Positions 21,580 to 32,591 are shown, counted from the first letter of the stretch. The stretch: DNA of 64,000 nt from Pseudomonas sp. HR96 (GCF_034059295.1 NZ_CP139141.1:5377001-5441000); one strand, 5' to 3'. Numbers and translations: made by a program. The notes: generated from the letters alone by a model not told the origin.

Positions 21580-23400
21580 TCAGTTCTTGGCCTTTTTGGC
21601 AGCGCGAGTGCGCTCGCCTTCGTCCAAGATCTTCTTGCGCAGACGAATCGACTTAGGCGTCACTTCGCACAGCTCGTCATCCTGGATGAATTCCAGAGCC
21701 TGTTCCAGGGTGAAACGAACCGGCGGAACCAGGGCGATGGTTTCGTCCTTGCCCGAAGCGCGCATGTTGTCGAGCTTCTTGCCTTTGGTTGGGTTCACGC
21801 CCATGTCGTTGTCGCGGCTGTTCAGGCCGACGATCTGACCGTTGTAGATCTCCTGGCCGTGCTCGACGAACAGCTTGCCGCGCGCCTGCAGGGTTTCCAG
21901 CGAGTAGGTCAGCGCCTTGCCGGTTTCGACCGAAACCAGTACGCCGTTCTGCCGGCCGGACATGTCGCCGGACTTCATGGTGTCGTAGCGATCGAAGATC
22001 GAGGTCAGGATGCCAGCACCGTTGGTCAGGGTCAGGAACTGGTTACGGAAACCGATCAGACCGCGAGCAGGGATGTTGTATTCCAGACGAACACGGCCCT
22101 TGCCATCCGGCACCATGTTGGTCAGGTCGCCCTTACGCAGACCCATCTCTTCCATGACCTTGCCCTGGGATTCTTCCGGGGTGTCGATGGTGACGTTTTC
22201 GAACGGTTCCTGCTTGACGCCGTCAACCTGACGGATGATCACTTCCGGACGGCCTACACCCATTTCGAAGCCTTCGCGACGCATGGTTTCGATCAGTACC
22301 GAAAGGTGCAGTTCGCCACGGCCCGAGACCTTGAACTTGTCGGCCGAGTCGCCTTCCTCAACGCGCAGTGCCACGTTGTACAGCAGCTCCTTGTCCAGAC
22401 GCTCCTTGATGTTGCGCGAGGTCACGAACTTGCCTTCTTTACCGCAGAAAGGCGAGTCGTTGACCTGGAAGGTCATGGAAACGGTCGGCTCGTCGACGGT
22501 CAGCGGCTTCATCGCTTCTACCGCGTCCGGGTGGCACAGGGTGTCGGAGATGAACAGCGAGTCCATACCGCTGATGCAGACGATGTCGCCAGCGGCGGCT
22601 TCTTCCACGTCGATACGGTGCAGGCCGTGGTGACCCATCAGCTTGAGGATACGACCGTTGCGCTTCTTGCCGTCGGCGCCGATGGCGACCACTGGGGTGT
22701 TCGGCTTGACGCGACCACGGGCGATACGGCCAACGCCGATGACGCCGAGGAAGCTGTTGTAGTCCAGTGCCGAGATCTGCATCTGGAACGGACCGTCACG
22801 GTCGACAGCCGGCGCAGGTACGTTGTCGACGATCGACTGGTACAGCGGGGTCATGTCTTCGGCCATGTCGGTGTGGTCCAGACCGGCGATGCCGTTCAGG
22901 GCCGAGGCGTAGACGACTTTGAAGTCCAGCTGTTCTTCGGTGGCACCGAGGTTGTCGAACAGATCGAAGATCTGGTCCAGCACCCAGTCAGGACGCGCGC
23001 CTGGACGGTCGACCTTGTTGATGCAGACGATCGGACGCAGGCCGGCTTCGAAAGCCTTCTTGGTCACGAAACGGGTCTGTGGCATCGGGCCATCTTGCGC
23101 GTCGACCAGCAGCAGCACGGAGTCGACCATCGACATCACGCGCTCTACTTCACCGCCGAAGTCGGCGTGGCCGGGGGTGTCGACGATGTTGATGTGGTAG
23201 CCGTTCCAGTTGATGGCGGTGTTCTTGGCCAGGATGGTAATGCCGCGCTCTTTTTCCTGGTCGTTGGAGTCCATCACGCGCTCGTCGTTGAGCTCGTTGC
23301 GCTCCAGGGTGCCGGATTGACGCAGCAGCTTGTCGACCAGAGTGGTTTTGCCATGGTCAACGTGAGCAATGATGGCGATGTTGCGTAGATTTTCGATCAC
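21580..23400 (-). CDS. typA: Translational GTPase TypA/BipA
   Basis: This 606-residue ribosome-associated GTPase is of the EF-G family and acts in stress adaptation and 50S assembly. G-domain motifs are [12 protein letters not shown] (G1), RGITI (G2), [12 protein letters not shown] (G3) and NKVDRPGA (G4). The BipA-specific C-terminal region includes [14 protein letters not shown] and [17 protein letters not shown]. The start [17 protein letters not shown] is standard. It is followed by its own terminator and preceded by thiI in the same direction after 138 bp. Confidence 0.98.
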   Translation of the reverse strand: MIENLRNIAIIAHVDHGKTTLVDKLLRQSGTLERNELNDERVMDSNDQEKERGITILAKNTAINWNGYHINIVDTPGHADFGGEVERVMSMVDSVLLLVDAQDGPMPQTRFVTKKAFEAGLRPIVCINKVDRPGARPDWVLDQIFDLFDNLGATEEQLDFKVVYASALNGIAGLDHTDMAEDMTPLYQSIVDNVPAPAVDRDGPFQMQISALDYNSFLGVIGVGRIARGRVKPNTPVVAIGADGKKRNGRILKLMGHHGLHRIDVEEAAAGDIVCISGMDSLFISDTLCHPDAVEAMKPLTVDEPTVSMTFQVNDSPFCGKEGKFVTSRNIKERLDKELLYNVALRVEEGDSADKFKVSGRGELHLSVLIETMRREGFEMGVGRPEVIIRQVDGVKQEPFENVTIDTPEESQGKVMEEMGLRKGDLTNMVPDGKGRVRLEYNIPARGLIGFRNQFLTLTNGAGILTSIFDRYDTMKSGDMSGRQNGVLVSVETGKALTYSLETLQARGKLFVEHGQEIYNGQIVGLNSRDNDMGVNPTKGKKLDNMRASGKDETIALVPPVRFTLEQALEFIQDDELCEVTPKSIRLRKKILDEGERTRAAKKAKN

Positions 23401-23538
23401 TTGTGTATCTCGATCAGAGGATTCGGTGTGCTGACAGGTCGTGGCAGCAATTACAGTAGAGTCAGGCCTTGCCGTTACAGCTTGACGGCAACGTCGGGGG
23501 GCCGGTGACGCAGGCCACAGGCATACAGCCCCGGGCTC

Positions 23539-24993
23539 TTAGCTCGGTCGATAAACGCGCACATTGGCATGCCCCTCACTGAGCAAATGGTGGGCATGCA
23601 GGCGACTCATCACGCCTTTGTCGCAATACAGCAGGTACTGGCGAGTCTCATCCAGTTCCTTGAAGCGGTTGTTCAGGGCATAAAAAGGCAGCGCCTTGAC
23701 TTCGATGCCGTCGAGCTCGAGTGGCTCGTCTTCCTGCGCGTGCGGGTGGCGGATGTCGACGACCACCTGGCCGGCCAGCACCTGGCTGACCTCCTCGATC
23801 TCGATGTCGCGCCCCAGCTCGTTGATCACTTCGTCGATCGAGATCAGGCGAGCCTGCTCGAGGGCGCGCTGGAGGACGGCCATGTCGAAGTTCTTCTCTT
23901 CATGCAGCACTCGCGGCAACTTCGCATGAGTGGTCGGGTTCACCGAGATCACTCCGCAGTATTCCGGCATGTGCTTGGCAAAATCGGCGGTGCCGATTCT
24001 GTTGGCTTCGTCGATGATGTCCTGCTTGTGGCTGGCCAGCAGCGGGCGCAAGACCAGCTTCTCGGTCGCCGAGTCGATCACCGACAGGTTCGGCAGGGTC
24101 TGGCTGGACACCTGGGAAATCGCTTCGCCGGTGACCAGCGCGTCGATCTGCAGGCGGTCGGCCATCTGCGTTGCCGCGCGCAACATCATACGCTTGAGTA
24201 TGACGCCCATGTGACTGTTGTCGACCTTGCCGAGGATTTCTCCGACGACTTCCTCGAATGGCACGCTGATGAACAGCACGCGCTGGGAGCTGCCGAACTT
24301 CTTCCACAGGTAGTGGGCGACTTCCATCACCCCCAGCTCATGGGCCTTGCCGCCCAGGTTGAAGAAGCAGAAGTGGGTCATCAGGCCGCGGCGCATCATC
24401 TGGTAGGCAGCCACGGTGGAATCGAAACCGCCGGACATCAGCACCAGGGTCTGTTCCAGTGCACCCAGCGGATAACCGCCCAGGCCCGCGTGCTGGCTGT
24501 GGATGATGAACAGGCGCTGGTCGCGGATCTCCATGCGTACTTCGACTTCGGGCTTCTTCAGGTCGATGCCGGCGGCGCCGCAGCGCTGGCGCAACTGGCT
24601 GCCGACATAGCGCTCGACATCCATGGAACTGAAGGTGTGGCGGCCGGCGCGCTTGCAGCGCACGGCGAAGACCTTGCCCGGCAGTTGTTCGCCGAAATGC
24701 AGCTGGCACTTGGCGAGGATGTCGTCGAGGTCGCCCAGCGGGTACTCGTCCACCTGCAGGAAGTGGGTGATACCCGGAATGCAGCTCAGCCGTTCGGTGA
24801 GTTCGCGCAGCACCTTGGCATCTTCGACACGGGTCTGGACCTCGAGATTGTCCCACACGCCGCTCACCACCAGCTGCGGGTCCAGATCGCGGACAACCGT
24901 GCGGATGTTGCGGGCGAGCTGCTTGATGAAGCGCTTGCGCACCGGCGGGCTCTTGATAGTGATCTCGGGGAAGACTTTGACGATTAATTTCAT
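23539..24993 (-). CDS. thiI: tRNA 4-thiouridine synthase ThiI
   Basis: This 484-residue protein transfers sulfur to U8 of tRNA and in some bacteria to the thiamine thiazole carrier ThiS. An N-terminal ferredoxin-like and THUMP region (1-165) is followed by the PP-loop ATP-pyrophosphatase motif [13 protein letters not shown] and a C-terminal rhodanese domain (about 390-484) whose active Cys lies in [12 protein letters not shown]. The rhodanese extension marks the E. coli type. The start [20 protein letters not shown] is the family start. It is divergent from glnA. Confidence 0.97.
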   Translation of the reverse strand: MKLIVKVFPEITIKSPPVRKRFIKQLARNIRTVVRDLDPQLVVSGVWDNLEVQTRVEDAKVLRELTERLSCIPGITHFLQVDEYPLGDLDDILAKCQLHFGEQLPGKVFAVRCKRAGRHTFSSMDVERYVGSQLRQRCGAAGIDLKKPEVEVRMEIRDQRLFIIHSQHAGLGGYPLGALEQTLVLMSGGFDSTVAAYQMMRRGLMTHFCFFNLGGKAHELGVMEVAHYLWKKFGSSQRVLFISVPFEEVVGEILGKVDNSHMGVILKRMMLRAATQMADRLQIDALVTGEAISQVSSQTLPNLSVIDSATEKLVLRPLLASHKQDIIDEANRIGTADFAKHMPEYCGVISVNPTTHAKLPRVLHEEKNFDMAVLQRALEQARLISIDEVINELGRDIEIEEVSQVLAGQVVVDIRHPHAQEDEPLELDGIEVKALPFYALNNRFKELDETRQYLLYCDKGVMSRLHAHHLLSEGHANVRVYRPS

Positions 24994-25107
24994 GTGAATA
25001 GGTTGAAAACCGCGCGCGAGATGCCAGCTGAAAAAGTGGGGGCGGGATTATAGCGGAAATTGCTCAAGGTTTAATCAACTATCGTACGACCGGTCAATCA
25101 CGCCTCT

Positions 25108-25118
25108 ATTTGGTGCGC
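25108..25118. promoter_or_regulatory. Possible NtrC half-site upstream of glnA
   Basis: TTTGGTGCGCC contains the GGTGC half of the NtrC consensus about 105 bp upstream of the sigma54-type promoter, a normal enhancer distance. The partner half is poor, so this is weak. I see nothing else of note in the 340-bp thiI-glnA gap apart from the promoter. Confidence 0.35.
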
Positions 25119-25220
25119 CCAGGAATTTTCCCGCCCCAAGAAGGTGCTAGCAATCGCCGGGAAAACCGCTGAAACGCCCTGAGAGCGCCCATTTGCGGCG
25201 CCAAACCCATCTCGGGGCAC

Positions 25221-25236
25221 TGGCATGCAAATTGCT
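25221..25236 (+). promoter_or_regulatory. Sigma54-type promoter of glnA
   Basis: TGGCATGCAAATTGCT matches the consensus TGGCAYR-N4-TTGCW at every fixed base, with GG and GC 10 nt apart. The predicted start near 25248 leaves a leader of about 85 nt. NtrC-RpoN control of glnA is well established. Confidence 0.88.
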
Positions 25237-25332
25237 CCCTTGTGAGGCAGGTTGCCTTGGACGAGACTCGCGCCCGGCATCACTCATTACGGGGCTATCC
25301 ATAACAAGGCCCCAATCCACCCGGAGGACACT

Positions 25333-26739
25333 ATGTCGAAGTCGGTTCAACTCATCAAAGATCATGACGTAAAGTGGATTGATCTGCGCTTCACTGACAC
25401 CAAAGGCAAGCAGCAGCACGTCACCATGCCAGCGCGCGACGCCCTGGACGAGGATTTCTTTGAAGTCGGCAAGATGTTCGACGGTTCCTCCATCGCCGGC
25501 TGGAAAGGCATCGAAGCCTCCGACATGATTCTGCTGCCAGACGACGAAACCGCCGTGCTGGACCCGTTCACCGAAGAGCCGACGCTGATCCTGGTTTGCG
25601 ACATCATCGAGCCTTCGACCATGCAGGGCTACGATCGCGACCCGCGCGCCATCGCTCACCGCGCCGAGGAATACCTGAAGTCGACCGGCATCGGCGACAC
25701 CGTATTCGTAGGTCCAGAGCCTGAATTCTTCATCTTCGACGAAGTGAAGTTCAAGTCGGACATTTCCGGCTCGATGTTCAAGATCTTCTCCGAACAAGCT
25801 TCCTGGATGACCGACCAGGACGTCGACGGCGGCAACAAAGGCCACCGTCCAGGCGTCAAGGGCGGCTACTTCCCAGTACCACCGGTCGACCACGACCACG
25901 AAATCCGTACTGCCATGTGCAACGCACTGGAAGAAATGGGTCAGACCGTCGAAGTTCACCACCACGAAGTGGCGACTGCCGGCCAGAACGAAATCGGCGT
26001 CAAGTTCAACACCCTGGTGAAGAAGGCCGACGAAGTTCAAACCCTGAAATACATCGTGCACAACGTGGCCGATGCCTACGGCCGCACCGCTACCTTCATG
26101 CCTAAGCCACTGTACGGTGACAACGGCTCGGGTATGCACGTGCACATGTCCATCTCCAAGGATGGCAAGAACACCTTCGCGGGCGAAGGCTATGCCGGCC
26201 TGTCCGACACCGCCCTGTACTTCATCGGCGGCATCATCAAGCACGGCAAGGCACTGAACGGCTTCACCAACCCGGCCACCAACTCCTACAAGCGTCTGGT
26301 ACCAGGTTTCGAAGCTCCAGTGATGCTGGCCTACTCGGCGCGCAACCGTTCCGCCTCGATCCGTATTCCTTACGTCTCCAGCCCTAAAGGCCGTCGTATC
26401 GAAGCACGCTTCCCGGACCCGGCTGCCAACCCGTACCTGGCTTTCTCGGCGCTGCTGATGGCCGGCCTGGACGGCATCCAGAACAAGATTCACCCTGGCG
26501 ATGCGGCCGACAAGAACCTGTACGATCTGCCGCCTGAAGAGGCCAAAGAGATCCCGCAGGTTTGCGGCAGCCTGAAAGAAGCCCTGGAAGAGCTGGACAA
26601 GGGCCGTGCGTTCCTGACCAAGGGCGGCGTTTTCAGCGACGACTTCATCGATGCCTACATCGAGCTGAAAAGCGAAGAAGAAATCAAGGTACGGACCTTC
26701 GTACACCCACTGGAATACGACCTGTACTACAGCGTCTGA
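25333..26739 (+). CDS. glnA: Glutamine synthetase type I
   Basis: This 468-residue class I-beta glutamine synthetase makes glutamine from glutamate, ammonia and ATP as a dodecamer. Signatures are [17 protein letters not shown] near residue 50, [10 protein letters not shown] with metal-binding glutamates, the [10 protein letters not shown] segment, and the adenylylation site Tyr in [10 protein letters not shown] near residue 397. GGAGGA lies 5-10 nt before ATG 25333; an upstream frame has no support. The gene has its own terminator, so ntrBC is not in a simple glnA-ntrBC operon as in enterics. It is nitrogen-regulated through the sigma54-type promoter. Confidence 0.98.
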   Translation: MSKSVQLIKDHDVKWIDLRFTDTKGKQQHVTMPARDALDEDFFEVGKMFDGSSIAGWKGIEASDMILLPDDETAVLDPFTEEPTLILVCDIIEPSTMQGYDRDPRAIAHRAEEYLKSTGIGDTVFVGPEPEFFIFDEVKFKSDISGSMFKIFSEQASWMTDQDVDGGNKGHRPGVKGGYFPVPPVDHDHEIRTAMCNALEEMGQTVEVHHHEVATAGQNEIGVKFNTLVKKADEVQTLKYIVHNVADAYGRTATFMPKPLYGDNGSGMHVHMSISKDGKNTFAGEGYAGLSDTALYFIGGIIKHGKALNGFTNPATNSYKRLVPGFEAPVMLAYSARNRSASIRIPYVSSPKGRRIEARFPDPAANPYLAFSALLMAGLDGIQNKIHPGDAADKNLYDLPPEEAKEIPQVCGSLKEALEELDKGRAFLTKGGVFSDDFIDAYIELKSEEEIKVRTFVHPLEYDLYYSV

Positions 26740-26765
26740 TCCAGCTTGATTGACCTTGACGCATG

Positions 26766-26792
26766 AAAAGGCCTCCTTCGGGAGGCTTTTTT
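26766..26792 (+). terminator. Rho-independent terminator of glnA
   Basis: GCCTCC TTCG GGAGGC forms a UUCG-capped stem preceded by AAAAG and followed by six T. Confidence 0.93.
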
Positions 26793-26816
26793 CATGCCCG
26801 GGGCAGATCAAAAAAC

Positions 26817-26867
26817 CGGGGGCTTTGCCCCCTCCCACCTCGACCGTGGGAGGGGGCAAAGCCCCCG
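26817..26867. repeat. REPIN downstream of glnA
   Basis: Two facing REP copies give 22 perfectly paired bases (CGGGGGCTTTGCCCCCTCCC with its complement) and a 7-nt loop. The sequence is the same family as at 14887-14943, with CTTTG in place of CTCTG. Confidence 0.85.
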
Positions 26868-26951
26868 ATCTTTTGCTCTGAAACAAACCACCGTGGCAGC
26901 CCATCGGTAATTTATGCAAACTGCCGTTCTTCACCGAAGATGAGCCTGCCC

Positions 26952-27500
26952 ATGATCAAACCCCTCGCTGCCATCCTGCTCCTGCTCAGCACCAGCGCCT
27001 TCGCCGCCCCCACACCCGCCCCTGCCGCCCTGGCCCCCTTGCTGGCCAGCATCCAGCAGCGCCTGGCCGTCGCCGACCAGGTCGCCCTGAGCAAGTGGGA
27101 CAGCGGCAAGGCCGTCGAGGATCGTCCGCGCGAACACGACGTGATCGTCGGCGCAACCATCATGGCCAACAACTTCAAGGTTCCGGCCGAGCTGGTCGAG
27201 CCGTTCTTCAGTGCGCAGATCGAAGCCAACAAGCTGGTGCAGTACGCGCGCCTGGCCGAATGGCACCTGCAAGGCAAGGCGCCGGATTCGCCGCGGCCGG
27301 ACCTGGCCGGCGAGATCCGGCCGAAACTCGACGAACTGCAGAAGGCCCTGCTCAAGGAGCTCGCCGACTTCGCCCCCTACCGTCAGCAGGCGCTGTGCCC
27401 GGTGTGGCTGGCGGCTGCCAACCGCCAGGCCACCCAGGATCCGCTGCGCTACCTGGCCCTGACCCGGGCAACCGCGCCACTGTGCGGTGCCAAAGCTTAA
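26952..27500 (+). CDS. Secreted chorismate mutase (AroQ gamma class)
   Basis: This protein of about 182 residues has a cleavable signal (LAAILLLLSTSAFA) and one AroQ chorismate mutase domain: LLASIQQRLAVADQVALSKW, then VIVGATIMANNFKVPAELVEPFF and AQIEANKLVQYA. These supply the conserved Arg, Lys and Glu/Gln positions of the fold. It would convert chorismate to prephenate in the periplasm, as *AroQ proteins do; the physiological purpose there is unclear. ATG 26952 has GATGAG about 9 nt upstream; an in-frame ATG at 26940 would add four residues. It lies alone between glnA and the DUF4124 pair. Confidence 0.85.
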   Translation: MIKPLAAILLLLSTSAFAAPTPAPAALAPLLASIQQRLAVADQVALSKWDSGKAVEDRPREHDVIVGATIMANNFKVPAELVEPFFSAQIEANKLVQYARLAEWHLQGKAPDSPRPDLAGEIRPKLDELQKALLKELADFAPYRQQALCPVWLAAANRQATQDPLRYLALTRATAPLCGAKA

Positions 27501-27603
27501 CGAGCCTGCGCGGGCCAGATGTTCTATGCTGAGCAAGGTCGGCCGCGGGGTTGGAATCCCTGTCCAGGGCGCGGCCACTTCAAACGATCCAGGTAAGCCG
27601 TCC

Positions 27604-28185
27604 ATGCGCCCATTGTTCCTTCTTATCGCTCTGCTGTTTGCCGTGCCCGCCTCGGCGCAGATCTACAAGTACACCGACGCCAACGGCCACACCGCTTTCA
27701 GCAGTCAGCCGCCGAACGATACCAAGGCCGAGCCGATCGACCTGCAGCCGCTGCCCAACGTGCAGACCCCGGCCGCCGACGACGCGGCGGCGCCGGCACC
27801 GGGCGGTACGCCGGCCAAGCCTGCCGCAGGCGCTGATCGCAATTCGCCCAGGACCGGCCCCAGCACTCCCGTGGCGCCTGGCGGCAAGGCCCTGCCCTAC
27901 CAGCGCCTGGCGCTGACCGACCTGCCCACGGCCGATGCCCTGCGCGCCAACAACGGCAACATCACCGTGGGCGTGGACATCGCCCCGGCCTTGAGCGGTA
28001 CACGCCTGGTACGCCTGGTACTGGACGGCGAGGTGTACGGCGAGCCGACCAACCAGACCAAAGGCCTGAAACTGGAAAACCTCGACCGCGGCGACCATTC
28101 CATGGCCGTGCAGGTGGTGGACGGCGACCAGGTCATCCAGCAAAGCGGTGACGTCGAATTCACCATACAGCGAGCCCATCAGTGA
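27604..28185 (+). CDS. DUF4124 domain secreted protein, first of a pair
   Basis: This 193-residue exported protein has signal MRPLFLLIALLFAVPASAQ and the DUF4124 motif IYKYTDANGHTAFSSQPP just after cleavage. A Pro/Ala-rich linker (about 55-95) follows, then a C-terminal beta-sandwich-like region (VGVDIAPALSGTRLVRLVLD, GDHSMAVQVVDGD). DUF4124 domains are common in envelope proteins of unknown role. Its stop overlaps the GTG start of the next gene (GTGA), so the two are translated together. Neighbouring ntrBC suggests shared ancestry of the locus, not shared function. Confidence 0.85.
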   Translation: MRPLFLLIALLFAVPASAQIYKYTDANGHTAFSSQPPNDTKAEPIDLQPLPNVQTPAADDAAAPAPGGTPAKPAAGADRNSPRTGPSTPVAPGGKALPYQRLALTDLPTADALRANNGNITVGVDIAPALSGTRLVRLVLDGEVYGEPTNQTKGLKLENLDRGDHSMAVQVVDGDQVIQQSGDVEFTIQRAHQ

Positions 28186-28793
28186 AGGCAGCCGCACCGT
28201 TCCTGCTGAGCCTGATCTGCCTGCTTGCCACCTTCCCCTGCGCCGCCCAGGTGTATACCTACAAGGACGCCGACGGCAATACGGTGTTCACCGACCAGCC
28301 GCGGCCGGGCGCCAAACGTGTCGACCTGGCCCCGACCAACCGGGTCAGCTCCCCGGCCGCGCCGAGCCACCGCGCAGCCAAACCTGCGGCCACGCCGGCA
28401 CCGGCCATGGTCACTCGCTACCAGATGCTGCGGATCCTGGTGCCGCTGCCCGACGCAGGGGTGGAGCAGGACGACGGCGCACTGGTGGTCACCCTGGCCA
28501 GCGACCCGGCGCTGGCCGAGGGCAACTACTACCGCCTGCTGATGGACGAGAACCCGGTGGGCGACCCCAGCCAGGGCCCGGTGTTCTCGATCCAGAACGT
28601 CGACCGCGGCGAGCACAAGCTGGCCGCCGAGATCATCGACGACCGCGGCCATGTCATCGAACGCACCCCCACCCAGTCATTCTTCATGCAGCGCATCTCG
28701 CTGTCGCAGAAGCGCCGCGTGCACCCCTGCCAGACTGCGGACTATGGGGTGCGCCCGGAATGCCCGCTGGCCGACAAGCCCGCCGACAGCTGA
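28182..28793 (+). CDS. DUF4124 domain secreted protein, second of a pair
   Basis: This 203-residue paralogue of the preceding protein has signal MKAAAPFLLSLICLLATFPCAA, DUF4124 motif VYTYKDADGNTVFTDQP, a Pro/Ala linker and the C-terminal domain with GEHKLAAEIIDDRGHVIE. It ends with a Cys-containing tail (HPCQTADYGVRPECPLAD) absent from the first copy, which could form a disulfide. It starts with GTG overlapping the upstream stop. The pair probably arose by tandem duplication and has diverged. No function is known. Confidence 0.85.
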   Translation: MKAAAPFLLSLICLLATFPCAAQVYTYKDADGNTVFTDQPRPGAKRVDLAPTNRVSSPAAPSHRAAKPAATPAPAMVTRYQMLRILVPLPDAGVEQDDGALVVTLASDPALAEGNYYRLLMDENPVGDPSQGPVFSIQNVDRGEHKLAAEIIDDRGHVIERTPTQSFFMQRISLSQKRRVHPCQTADYGVRPECPLADKPADS

Positions 28794-28969
28794 TTGGCCT
28801 GGCGCGACAGGTGACGCTGGCCATGCGCTCCAGTTTGGTGCAAAGCTGAACGAGGCGCGCGCCATGCTTGCCCACTCTCTGGGCGATTTGACCGGTCACC
28901 GCCCTCGGGGCTCGTGGAATGGGCAGTCTTTGCGCCCCGCCCGAGTATTCGCGCTTCTTTTCGGAGCCT

Positions 28970-28985
28970 TGGTTTGGTTTTTGCA
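28970..28985 (+). promoter_or_regulatory. Candidate sigma54-type promoter of ntrBC
   Basis: TGGTTTGGTTTTTGCA has the TGG and a perfect TTGCA with GG and GC 10 nt apart; the middle of the -24 box is off consensus. It lies 85 bp before ntrB. TTTGGTGCA at about 28834-28842 is a possible NtrC half-site 130 bp upstream. This would allow autocontrol of ntrBC independent of glnA. Confidence 0.5.
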
Positions 28986-29070
28986 TTTTAAGTGCATCAG
29001 CAATTATCGACGCGCGCGGCTCGGAGGCTTCCGAGGCTGCAATGTGCCAAAAGAGGTCAACGACATCCTA

Positions 29071-30152
29071 ATGACCATCAGTGATGCACTGCACCGACTG
29101 TTACTCGACAACCTGACCACTGCCACCATTCTGCTCAACGCCGAACTGCGCCTTGAGTACATGAACCCCGCAGCGGAGATGCTGCTGGCAATCAGCGGTC
29201 AGCGCAGCCATGGGCAGTTCATCAGCGAGCTGTTCACCGAGTCGGTCGAAGCCCTCAACTCCTTGCGTCAGGCGGTGGAGCAGGCCCACCCATTCACCAA
29301 GCGCGAGGCGATGCTGACCGCGCTCACGGGCCAGACCTTGACCGTGGACTACGCCGTCACGCCGATTCTGAGCAAGGGCCAGACCCTGCTGCTGCTCGAA
29401 GTTCACCCCCGTGACCGGCTGCTGCGCATCACCAAGGAGGAGGCCCAGCTGTCCAAGCAGGAAACCACCAAAATGCTGGTGCGCGGCCTGGCCCATGAAA
29501 TCAAGAACCCGCTGGGCGGCATTCGCGGTGCGGCGCAGCTGCTGGCGCGCGAGCTGCCCGAGGAAAGCCTCAAGGACTACACCAATGTCATCATCGAAGA
29601 AGCCGACCGCCTGCGGAACCTGGTGGACCGCATGCTCGGCTCCAACAAGCTGCCGTCGCTGGCCATGACCAACATCCACGAGGTGCTGGAGCGGGTCTGC
29701 AGCCTGGTCGAGGCAGAGAGCCAAGGCTGCATCACTTTGGTGCGCGATTACGACCCGAGCATTCCCGACGTGCTGATCGACCGGGAACAAATGATCCAGG
29801 CGGTGCTCAACATCGTACGCAACGCCATGCAGGCCATCAGTGGCCAGAACGAGCTGCGCCTGGGCCGCATCAGCCTGCGCACCCGGGCCATGCGCCAGTT
29901 CACCATCGGCCATACGCGCCATCGCCTGGTGAGCAAGATCGAGATCACCGACAACGGCCCGGGCATCCCGGCCGAACTGCAGGAAACCATTTTCTACCCC
30001 ATGGTCAGCGGGCGCCCGGACGGCACCGGCCTGGGGCTGGCCATCACTCAGAACATCATTAGTCAGCACCAGGGGCTGATCGAATGTGAAAGCCATCCTG
30101 GCCACACCACGTTCTCGATCTTTCTGCCGCTGGAACAAGGAGCCGCTTCGTC

Positions 30153-30156
<4 letters not shown>
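29071..30156 (+). CDS. ntrB: Nitrogen regulation sensor kinase/phosphatase NtrB
   Basis: This 361-residue soluble histidine kinase phosphorylates NtrC when nitrogen is short and dephosphorylates it when PII (GlnK) signals sufficiency. It has an N-terminal PAS domain (about 10-115; LEYMNPAAEMLL), the dimerisation histidine in RGLAHEIKNPLGGIRGAAQL, and the ATPase boxes VLNIVRNAMQAI (N), ITDNGPGIP (G1) and GRPDGTGLGLAI (G2). The ATG at 29071 gives the family length; further upstream the frame is not protein-like. Its stop overlaps the ntrC start (ATGA). Confidence 0.96.
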
Positions 30157-31589
<1,433 letters not shown>

Positions 31590-31605
31590 GCTGATGCCTG
31601 GTTGA

Positions 31606-31638
31606 AAAAGCCCGCGACTGCTTCGCGGGCTTTTTTTT
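31606..31638 (+). terminator. Rho-independent terminator of ntrBC
   Basis: AAAAAGCCCGCGA CTGCT TCGCGGGCTTTTTTTT is a strong stem with eight T. Confidence 0.93.
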
Positions 31639-31661
31639 GTGCAAGCCAGCCGCATCCCAAG

Positions 31662-31697
31662 GTGGGAGGGGGCAAAGCCCCCGAGAGGCCCAGGCCG
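31662..31697. repeat. Single REP element
   Basis: GTGGGAGGGGGCAAAGCCCC followed by CGAGAGGCCCAGGCCG is the same REP as in the REPINs, here without the facing partner. Confidence 0.75.
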
Positions 31698-31738
31698 ATT
31701 TGACCATGATCTCCCGTGCAGAAATATCTCCGCCTTAG

Positions 31739-31762
31739 TGCACCAGACCCACTCCATGCACC
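31739..31762 (+). promoter_or_regulatory. TGCACC motifs, candidate NtrC enhancer for the small RNA
   Basis: TGCACC occurs at 31739 and 31757 and GCACC again near 31806, all within 80-145 bp upstream of the sigma54-type promoter at 31883. The motif is half of the NtrC consensus, and ntrC is the adjacent gene. Confidence 0.5.
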
Positions 31763-31882
31763 GCCTGAATGCGCGCTGAATCGATTCGAAATCATTCAGA
31801 AGACCGCACCAGTCGTTCTCGCAAACGCTGCAGCCCTTGTACTACGGGGCCTCCAGCGCAGCAATCAAGAAAAAAGCAGAAC

Positions 31883-31898
31883 TGGCACGCGCCCTGCA
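31883..31898 (+). promoter_or_regulatory. Strong sigma54-type promoter of the NrsZ-like RNA
   Basis: TGGCACGCGCCCTGCA matches TGGCACG-N4-(T)TGCA at all fixed bases but one, with GG and GC 10 nt apart. The predicted start is near 31909, just before the triple direct repeat. Confidence 0.85.
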
Positions 31899-31908
31899 AT
31901 GTACTAGT

Positions 31909-32154
31909 CATGGATGAGCAAGATGCTCACCCACCCGTTTCGGGGACCTTGGTACAGGCAGGCCGGGGATTCCCCTCTTTTACACCGGGACGTGCGGCAA
32001 CCATCGCCACACAGACTCCCACCCTTTTGGGGACCTTGGTACAGGCAGGCCGGGGATTCCCTCTTTTACACCGGGACGTGCGGCACCACCGCCGCACAGG
32101 CTCCCACCCTTTTGGGGACCTTGGTACAGGCAGGCCGGGGATTCCCTCTTTTAT
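31909..32154 (+). ncRNA. nrsZ: NrsZ-like nitrogen-regulated small RNA with three direct repeats
   Basis: Between ntrC and the next gene three copies of an 85-87 bp unit begin at 31942, 32029 and 32114. Each contains GGGGACCTTGGTACAGGCAG followed by GCCGGGGATTCCC and CTCTTTTA. Within each unit GGGGA can pair with TCCC, followed by a U-rich stretch. No open frame with coding character covers it. The position beside ntrC, the sigma54-type promoter, a length near 245 nt and repeated stem-loops fit NrsZ of P. aeruginosa, a processed RNA induced by NtrC under nitrogen limitation. The name rests on these features and memory, not on an alignment. The 3' end is placed at the last T-rich tract and touches the stop codon of the opposing gene. 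Confidence 0.75.
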
Positions 32155-32591
32155 TGCTCACGGAGAAGGATCTCCAGACGCCAGCGCCCGTCAACCTTCG
32201 CACCGCTCCACTCTCCGTGCAACGGCCGGGCCGCCACCACGCTCAGGAACAATCCCCTGTCGCTATGGGCCACCCGCCAGTTGACGAACTTGCCGTTGAC
32301 CTGCAACTGGCCATTCTGCGCACTGCCCTCGGCGGCAAACAGCATCGCAATCGCCCCATCGACGTGTTCGCCGTGCAGCTGCGTCTCGTGGTTGAACCAC
32401 AGCGTCAGGTGGTCGGGCCCGGCCTGCACCTCTTCGAGCTGCGCCGGAGTGGGCAGGGTCAGGCGGCCGATCATCATGCCGACCATCAGCGCAAAGATTG
32501 CCATCGAGCCCAATACCCGCGGCCAGAGTTGCGAACGTTCCTTCGGATCGGGGGTAGAATGCTGCCCGTCCTTCAGTTCGGAGCCGTGCAT
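32151..32591 (-). CDS. Uncharacterised protein with one membrane segment
   Basis: This 146-residue protein has a polar N-terminus (about 27 residues, several charged), a membrane helix (VLGSMAIFALMVGMMIG, about 28-44) and a periplasmic or cytoplasmic C-terminal domain with LTLWFNHETQLHGEHVDGAI and DGRWRLEILLREQ. I do not recognise a family domain; it holds the position of PA5126 in P. aeruginosa (from memory). Its ATG and that of the divergent trmL share one CATG, so neither gene has an upstream spacer free of the other's coding DNA. Its stop codon lies at the edge of the third small-RNA repeat. Confidence 0.75.
   Translation of the reverse strand: MHGSELKDGQHSTPDPKERSQLWPRVLGSMAIFALMVGMMIGRLTLPTPAQLEEVQAGPDHLTLWFNHETQLHGEHVDGAIAMLFAAEGSAQNGQLQVNGKFVNWRVAHSDRGLFLSVVAARPLHGEWSGAKVDGRWRLEILLREQ

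Noticed and set aside
25147..26934. A 595-codon open frame antisense to glnA
   Set aside because: It mirrors glnA codon structure; high third-position GC keeps the opposite frame open. It has no family features or ribosome site.
31928..32153. Three 86-bp repeats as a CRISPR or plasmid iteron array
   Set aside because: No short repeat/unique spacer pattern and no cas or rep genes; the promoter and position fit a regulatory RNA better.
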